From Streptomyces nigra (GTDB lineage Bacteria; Actinomycetota; Actinomycetes; Streptomycetales; Streptomycetaceae), in NCBI RefSeq assembly GCF_003074055.1, contig NZ_CP029043.1:3340501-3404500 (forward strand): DNA of 64,000 bases, in the 5' to 3' direction. The position numbers were made by a program, and so were the translations under genes. The notes below the pieces were generated by a model. That model searched no databases and was not told the DNA's origin. It saw only the letters and a program-made list of their open reading frames with translations. This document shows positions 60,502 through 64,000 of the stretch, piece after piece. The first letter of the stretch is position 1, and each line of letters begins with the position of its first letter.

Positions 60502-63500
60502 TCAGCGGGCAACCGCCGCGGTCGCCTTGCTCACCGCCGAGCCGTCCTTGTGCCCGGTGCGCCGCGCGATCACCTTCACGGTGATCTTCTTGCCCTTCTG
60601 CGCGGACTTCAGCACCAGCGAGGACTTGGTCGCCCCGCTGATCGCCGTGCCGCCGGCGTACCACTGGTAGGCGTACGACGTCGCTGCGGGGCTCCATGTC
60701 GCAGTGGTGGCCTTGAGCGTCCTGCCGACCTTCGCCGTCCCGCTGATCACCGGCAGCTTGGTCGCCTTGGGCGCGTCGCCCTTGGCCACGGTCACCGCCG
60801 CCGAGGTCGCCGATCCGCTGAGCCAGCCGGATCTGAGCGCCGTCACGGTCACCGTGAGCGTCTTGCCGACCATGGCGGCGGGCACGGTGTACGTCGCCGC
60901 GGTCGCCCCGCTGATCGCCGTGCCGTTCGCCTTCCACTGGTAGGTGTAGGACGTCGGGGTGGCCGACCAGGTGCCGGGTGCCGCGGTGACCTTGGCACCC
61001 GTCTTCGCCGTGCCGGTGACCTTGGGAGCGGCCGTGTTCGCCGGCGCGGGCCGGGGCGTCACGGTGAGGGAACCGCGCTGGAACTCCCGGCCGCCCGCCA
61101 GGACGCTGACGGTCCAGGTGCCAGTGGCCGCGCCGGTCAGGTCGACGGTCGCGGTCAGCGTCCGGTTGTCCGCCGACACCGACCGGGTCGTGGCGTTCAG
61201 CGTCCTGCCGCTCTGCAGGAGCCGCACGGTGGCGTTCGCCGGCAGCGCGGTACCGGTCACCGTGAGGGTGACGTCGCTGCCCGCGGCCGCGGTCTCCGGA
61301 CCGACGGACGTGACATTCACGTCGTCCGGGCCGCACGGCGTCGCCGCACAGTTCAGCCGGGCGCGGTAGGAGGTGCCGGCCGCCTTGTCCGGGAGACCGA
61401 GCAGGAACACGCTCGGGGCCGCGCCGCCGGACGAACTCCCCGCCGCGCAGCGGTAGCCCGAGGACGAGCCGGTACAGCCGTCGTTCCACGCGCTGTCGTA
61501 CAGCGTGGGCACGGCGGTGGCCGTGGCCCCGGTGGTGTCCTCGATCTCGGCGTCGAACCGGTCGTACCCGGCCGTCGGCAGCACCGCGCACATCGCGCTG
61601 TGCTCCTCGTCGAGCGTCCCGGTCACGGGCCCGTAGCCGTACGCCACCGACGGCACCCTCGTGCACTCCGGCGCCGGACCGTCCGCGGTCGCGACACGCA
61701 GCGCGTCCAGACGGTAGGCGGGCGCCGCCTTGAGGGTGGCCGGGGTCTGCACGAGGACCTGGTGGGTGGTGGACCCGGTGACCGCACAGGAGCGGTTGCG
61801 GAAGGAGCATTCGGCGGTGCCGTCGCCGCCGACCACCATCATGTTCGCCGTGCCCAGGGCGTCCCGCACATTGACGTGCAGCACGTCGGAGGCCGCGCTG
61901 GTGGTGACCTGGTGGCAGTTCAGCGTGCCGGGATCACCGTAGGCACCGCCCACGGACGCCCCGCCGACCTGCGTGGCCGCGGACTTCACGCAGCCCGCCG
62001 AGGAGGCGCTCGCGGTGACGTCACGCCGGGTCAGGGTGTATGTGGCCGCCTCGTCACGGCCGTTGACCAGCACGGTGTGGGCCTTGCCCGGGCTCAGCGG
62101 GCACAGGGACCAGCCGTGGGTGGTGGCCGAGCGCTCGCAGATCCGCTTGCCGTCGGAGTCCAGCACCGAGAAGGCCGCCGAGGCCGTACCGGCGGTGGTG
62201 ACCAGCTGGAAGATCTCGGCGTCCGTGTGCGCGTCCGCCGGGATGTGCAGGCAGTGCGAGAAGACGCCGCCGCCGGTGGTCATCGTGGCTTTCGCGCCGC
62301 CCGCGCCGAAGCTTCCGGCGGGCAGCACGGGGCAGCCCTCGTTCACGTCGGTGCGGTGGAGGGCCACCGTGTAGGTGCCCGTCGCCGAGTCGCCGCCGTC
62401 CTCGGTGTGCACCAGCGCGCGGTAGGGGGCCGTGCCGGTCAGCGCGCAGTCGCCGCCGCGCAGTTCCGACTCGTCGCACTGCGGAGTGCCGGTGCGGTCC
62501 AGGACCTCCACCTCGGGGGTGAGCCCGGCCGAGGACAGCGAGGTGAGCGCGGCGATCCGCGCGCCCTGCGGGGCGTCCAGCGCCAGGCAGTCGTACTGCC
62601 CGACGGTGCTCAGCTCCCCCTTGTGCGGTCCCGTCCCGGTCGCCACGCACCCCGCGTCCGAGGCACGGTCGAGGACGACCAGTCCGGCACGGGTGTCACG
62701 GAACGGGTAGGAGCCGTCGTCGAGGACGGCCGTGTAGGTGCCCGGTGTCTTGATCCGGCACGGGTCGGCGCCGTACCGGCACACGCTCAGCCCGGCCTCG
62801 TCGTACACCCGGGCCACCCCGACCTCGCGGTCCCCGGTGACCGAGTGCACGGTGTACGGCCCGGCCGCACCGGCCGTGAACGTGAAGCACGGGTTGGTGG
62901 TGAGGTCCTGCCGCTCCAGTGCGCCGAAGGAGCTGACCGGGGCGGCGGTGCAGCCCTGCGGGTCGTCGAGCCGGCGCACCTTCACCCCGTACTCGGCGGG
63001 GAAGCCCTGCTCCGTGCGGGAGACGGTGGAGATCACCCGGTACGGACCGTCGCCCGGCAGCACACAGCTGTCCTCGCCGTCCTCCGGGAACCGCTCGCAG
63101 ATCCGCCTGCCGCTCGCGTCGGTGATCCAGGCGAGGGAGTCGCCGTACGCCTTCGAACCGTGGGTGAGGCGGATCCGGTCACCGGGCTCGCCCTGGAACG
63201 GCTGGCAGTCGACCTCCACCCGGCTCACGGTCGTACGGGTGACGTCGGGCTGGTCCCAGCCGGTGCCGACGGGGTCGGCGCAGCCCCGGGTCGAGCCGAG
63301 CGGCACGAAGGTGACGGAGGCTGCCGCGTCCTCCCAGCCGCTGTTGAGCACCCTCAGGCGGTAGGTGCCGGCCGCCGGCACGGTGCACATGCCGTTGGTC
63401 GTGTACGAGTCGCCGTGACAGTCCACCTCGCTGCCGTCGGCGGCGAGCAGTTGCCGGGTCAGGGTGTTGCCGTGACCGTCGAGCGCCGGTACCAGATACA

Positions 63501-63750
63501 GGCCCGCGGTCTCGACGGTGACGGTGAAGCAGACGCTGGAGTCAGGTGCGACGGTCGCCCTGCCGACGGCGTCACCGGGGTCGCCGAACGGCGCGAGCGC
63601 GAGCGGCGCGCACTCCTCGGCGGCGACGGCGGGGCTCACCGCGGTCAGGGTCAGCAGGGAGGCGAGCAAGGAGACGAGAGCGGCGAGGGCGGCCGGCACC
63701 CTGGTCGGCCGCCTCCGTCTCGCCGAGGGACCTGAGCGGTCACTGGACAA
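60502..63750 (-). CDS. Very large secreted modular protein
   Basis: A 1082-residue exported protein with a signal peptide ending AVA (about residue 45). It carries about seven modules of ~110 residues, each opening with a Cys (ECAPL, GCADP, GCTAA, GCVAT, GCPVL, GCVKS, ECTRV) and holding further Cys in the shape of PPC-like beta sandwiches. A linker with Ig/IPT-like strands (VTSVGPETAAAGSDVTLTVTG) and two ~85-residue Ig-like repeats (TYQWKANGTAISGATAATYTV, then YQWYAGGTAISGATKSSLVL) follow. TTG 63750 is preferred, with GGGGG seven bases upstream; a GTG at 63795 has none. A surface or matrix-binding role is inferred. Confidence 0.78.
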   Translation of the reverse strand: MSSDRSGPSARRRRPTRVPAALAALVSLLASLLTLTAVSPAVAAEECAPLALAPFGDPGDAVGRATVAPDSSVCFTVTVETAGLYLVPALDGHGNTLTRQLLAADGSEVDCHGDSYTTNGMCTVPAAGTYRLRVLNSGWEDAAASVTFVPLGSTRGCADPVGTGWDQPDVTRTTVSRVEVDCQPFQGEPGDRIRLTHGSKAYGDSLAWITDASGRRICERFPEDGEDSCVLPGDGPYRVISTVSRTEQGFPAEYGVKVRRLDDPQGCTAAPVSSFGALERQDLTTNPCFTFTAGAAGPYTVHSVTGDREVGVARVYDEAGLSVCRYGADPCRIKTPGTYTAVLDDGSYPFRDTRAGLVVLDRASDAGCVATGTGPHKGELSTVGQYDCLALDAPQGARIAALTSLSSAGLTPEVEVLDRTGTPQCDESELRGGDCALTGTAPYRALVHTEDGGDSATGTYTVALHRTDVNEGCPVLPAGSFGAGGAKATMTTGGGVFSHCLHIPADAHTDAEIFQLVTTAGTASAAFSVLDSDGKRICERSATTHGWSLCPLSPGKAHTVLVNGRDEAATYTLTRRDVTASASSAGCVKSAATQVGGASVGGAYGDPGTLNCHQVTTSAASDVLHVNVRDALGTANMMVVGGDGTAECSFRNRSCAVTGSTTHQVLVQTPATLKAAPAYRLDALRVATADGPAPECTRVPSVAYGYGPVTGTLDEEHSAMCAVLPTAGYDRFDAEIEDTTGATATAVPTLYDSAWNDGCTGSSSGYRCAAGSSSGGAAPSVFLLGLPDKAAGTSYRARLNCAATPCGPDDVNVTSVGPETAAAGSDVTLTVTGTALPANATVRLLQSGRTLNATTRSVSADNRTLTATVDLTGAATGTWTVSVLAGGREFQRGSLTVTPRPAPANTAAPKVTGTAKTGAKVTAAPGTWSATPTSYTYQWKANGTAISGATAATYTVPAAMVGKTLTVTVTALRSGWLSGSATSAAVTVAKGDAPKATKLPVISGTAKVGRTLKATTATWSPAATSYAYQWYAGGTAISGATKSSLVLKSAQKGKKITVKVIARRTGHKDGSAVSKATAAVAR

Positions 63751-63853
63751 GGAAATCCCCCTGGGGGTCTGGTCGTTGAGGCGATGTTCGCACACAGGTA
63801 CGACATCGAACCCACGAGTTTCCAGGGGCCCCGCCCGCCTCGCGGGGCGTACG

Positions 63854-64000
63854 TCAGTGCCGCCCCGCCACCCGATCCGCCACCCGCGCCAACCGGGACG
63901 ACTCCGCAGCGTTCGTCTCCCGCTCCCTGCGGTCCGCCGCGCGGTACGCGGCGTACAGGCCGTGGACGCCCAGCCAGCGCAGTGGCTCCGGTTCCCACTT
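63854..64000 (-). CDS. C-terminal end of an FAD-dependent oxidoreductase-like protein (partial)
   Basis: The last 48 codons of a leftward gene, ending at TGA 63854-63856. The visible residues are WEPEPLRWLGVHGLYAAYRAADRRE and an Arg/Ala-rich tail. WEPEPLRWLGV is, in my memory, the typical C-terminal segment of a group of Streptomyces NAD(P)/FAD-dependent oxidoreductases. The rest lies outside the window, so the call is tentative. Confidence 0.45.
   Translation of the reverse strand, partial: KWEPEPLRWLGVHGLYAAYRAADRRERETNAAESSRLARVADRVAGRH

Overview
The window is high-GC actinobacterial chromosome, most probably from a Streptomyces species. The grounds are strong codon bias with G or C at third positions, many GTG starts, a futalosine-type menaquinone pair, a DasR-type nagK-nagA operon, a BldD-type box in front of a cdgB-like diguanylate cyclase, XRE/DUF397 gene pairs, and a gene order that, from memory, matches the conserved core region around groEL2 of S. 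coelicolor. No rRNA, tRNA, CRISPR array, phage, intact insertion sequence or biosynthetic cluster was recognised. Function calls come from reading protein sequence, not from database searches.

Layout. 1-5.1 kb: tail end of a leftward gene start, a small membrane protein, a cation P-type ATPase, an 81-bp MITE-like element and two paralogous secreted proteins. 5.2-9.8 kb: a 1050-residue GHKL/sacsin-like ATPase, a decayed Uma2 remnant and a DUF3027 gene. 10-14 kb: MFS exporter, DUF2771 lipoprotein, mqnB-mqnD and a cold-shock protein. 14-24 kb: small membrane proteins, HAD hydrolase, a WYL/helicase-associated protein next to an XPB helicase, a HelD-family ATPase, CutC. 24-33 kb: mycothiol-type enzyme, RidA-like, HD hydrolase, DinB-GNAT fusion, a murR-like regulator with murQ, an XRE/DUF397 pair, an OYE flavoenzyme. 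33.8-38.2 kb: groEL2 with two CIRCE operators, a CspA-type protein, and a thrC/sulfur-carrier operon behind a SAM riboswitch. 38.3-42 kb: compatible-solute genes (gpgS-like, otsA, otsB). 42-46.7 kb: sugar-binding lipoprotein divergent from nagK-nagA with tandem DasR-like sites, then a PfkB kinase. 46.7-50.5 kb: a second, enlarged MITE copy, a carbohydrate-binding membrane protein, cdgB and a flavin reductase. 50.5-64 kb: acetyltransferases, ArfB, TerD, a GNAT-Nudix fusion, an M1 peptidase lipoprotein, a pentapeptide protein, two oxidoreductases, a DHA2 exporter and a very large secreted modular protein; a last leftward gene runs off the edge.

Common themes. Cell-wall amino sugar recovery (murQ, nagK, nagA), stress chaperoning (groEL2, cold-shock, trehalose) and menaquinone synthesis are ordinary core functions. 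The more unusual material is regulatory and repetitive DNA: a family of short inverted-repeat elements that supply stop codons to neighbouring genes, a hairpin cassette found both inside such an element and in frame inside a gene, several tandem intergenic repeats, and a strikingly frequent arrangement in which a -10-like hexamer sits six or seven bases before the start codon, implying leaderless mRNAs.
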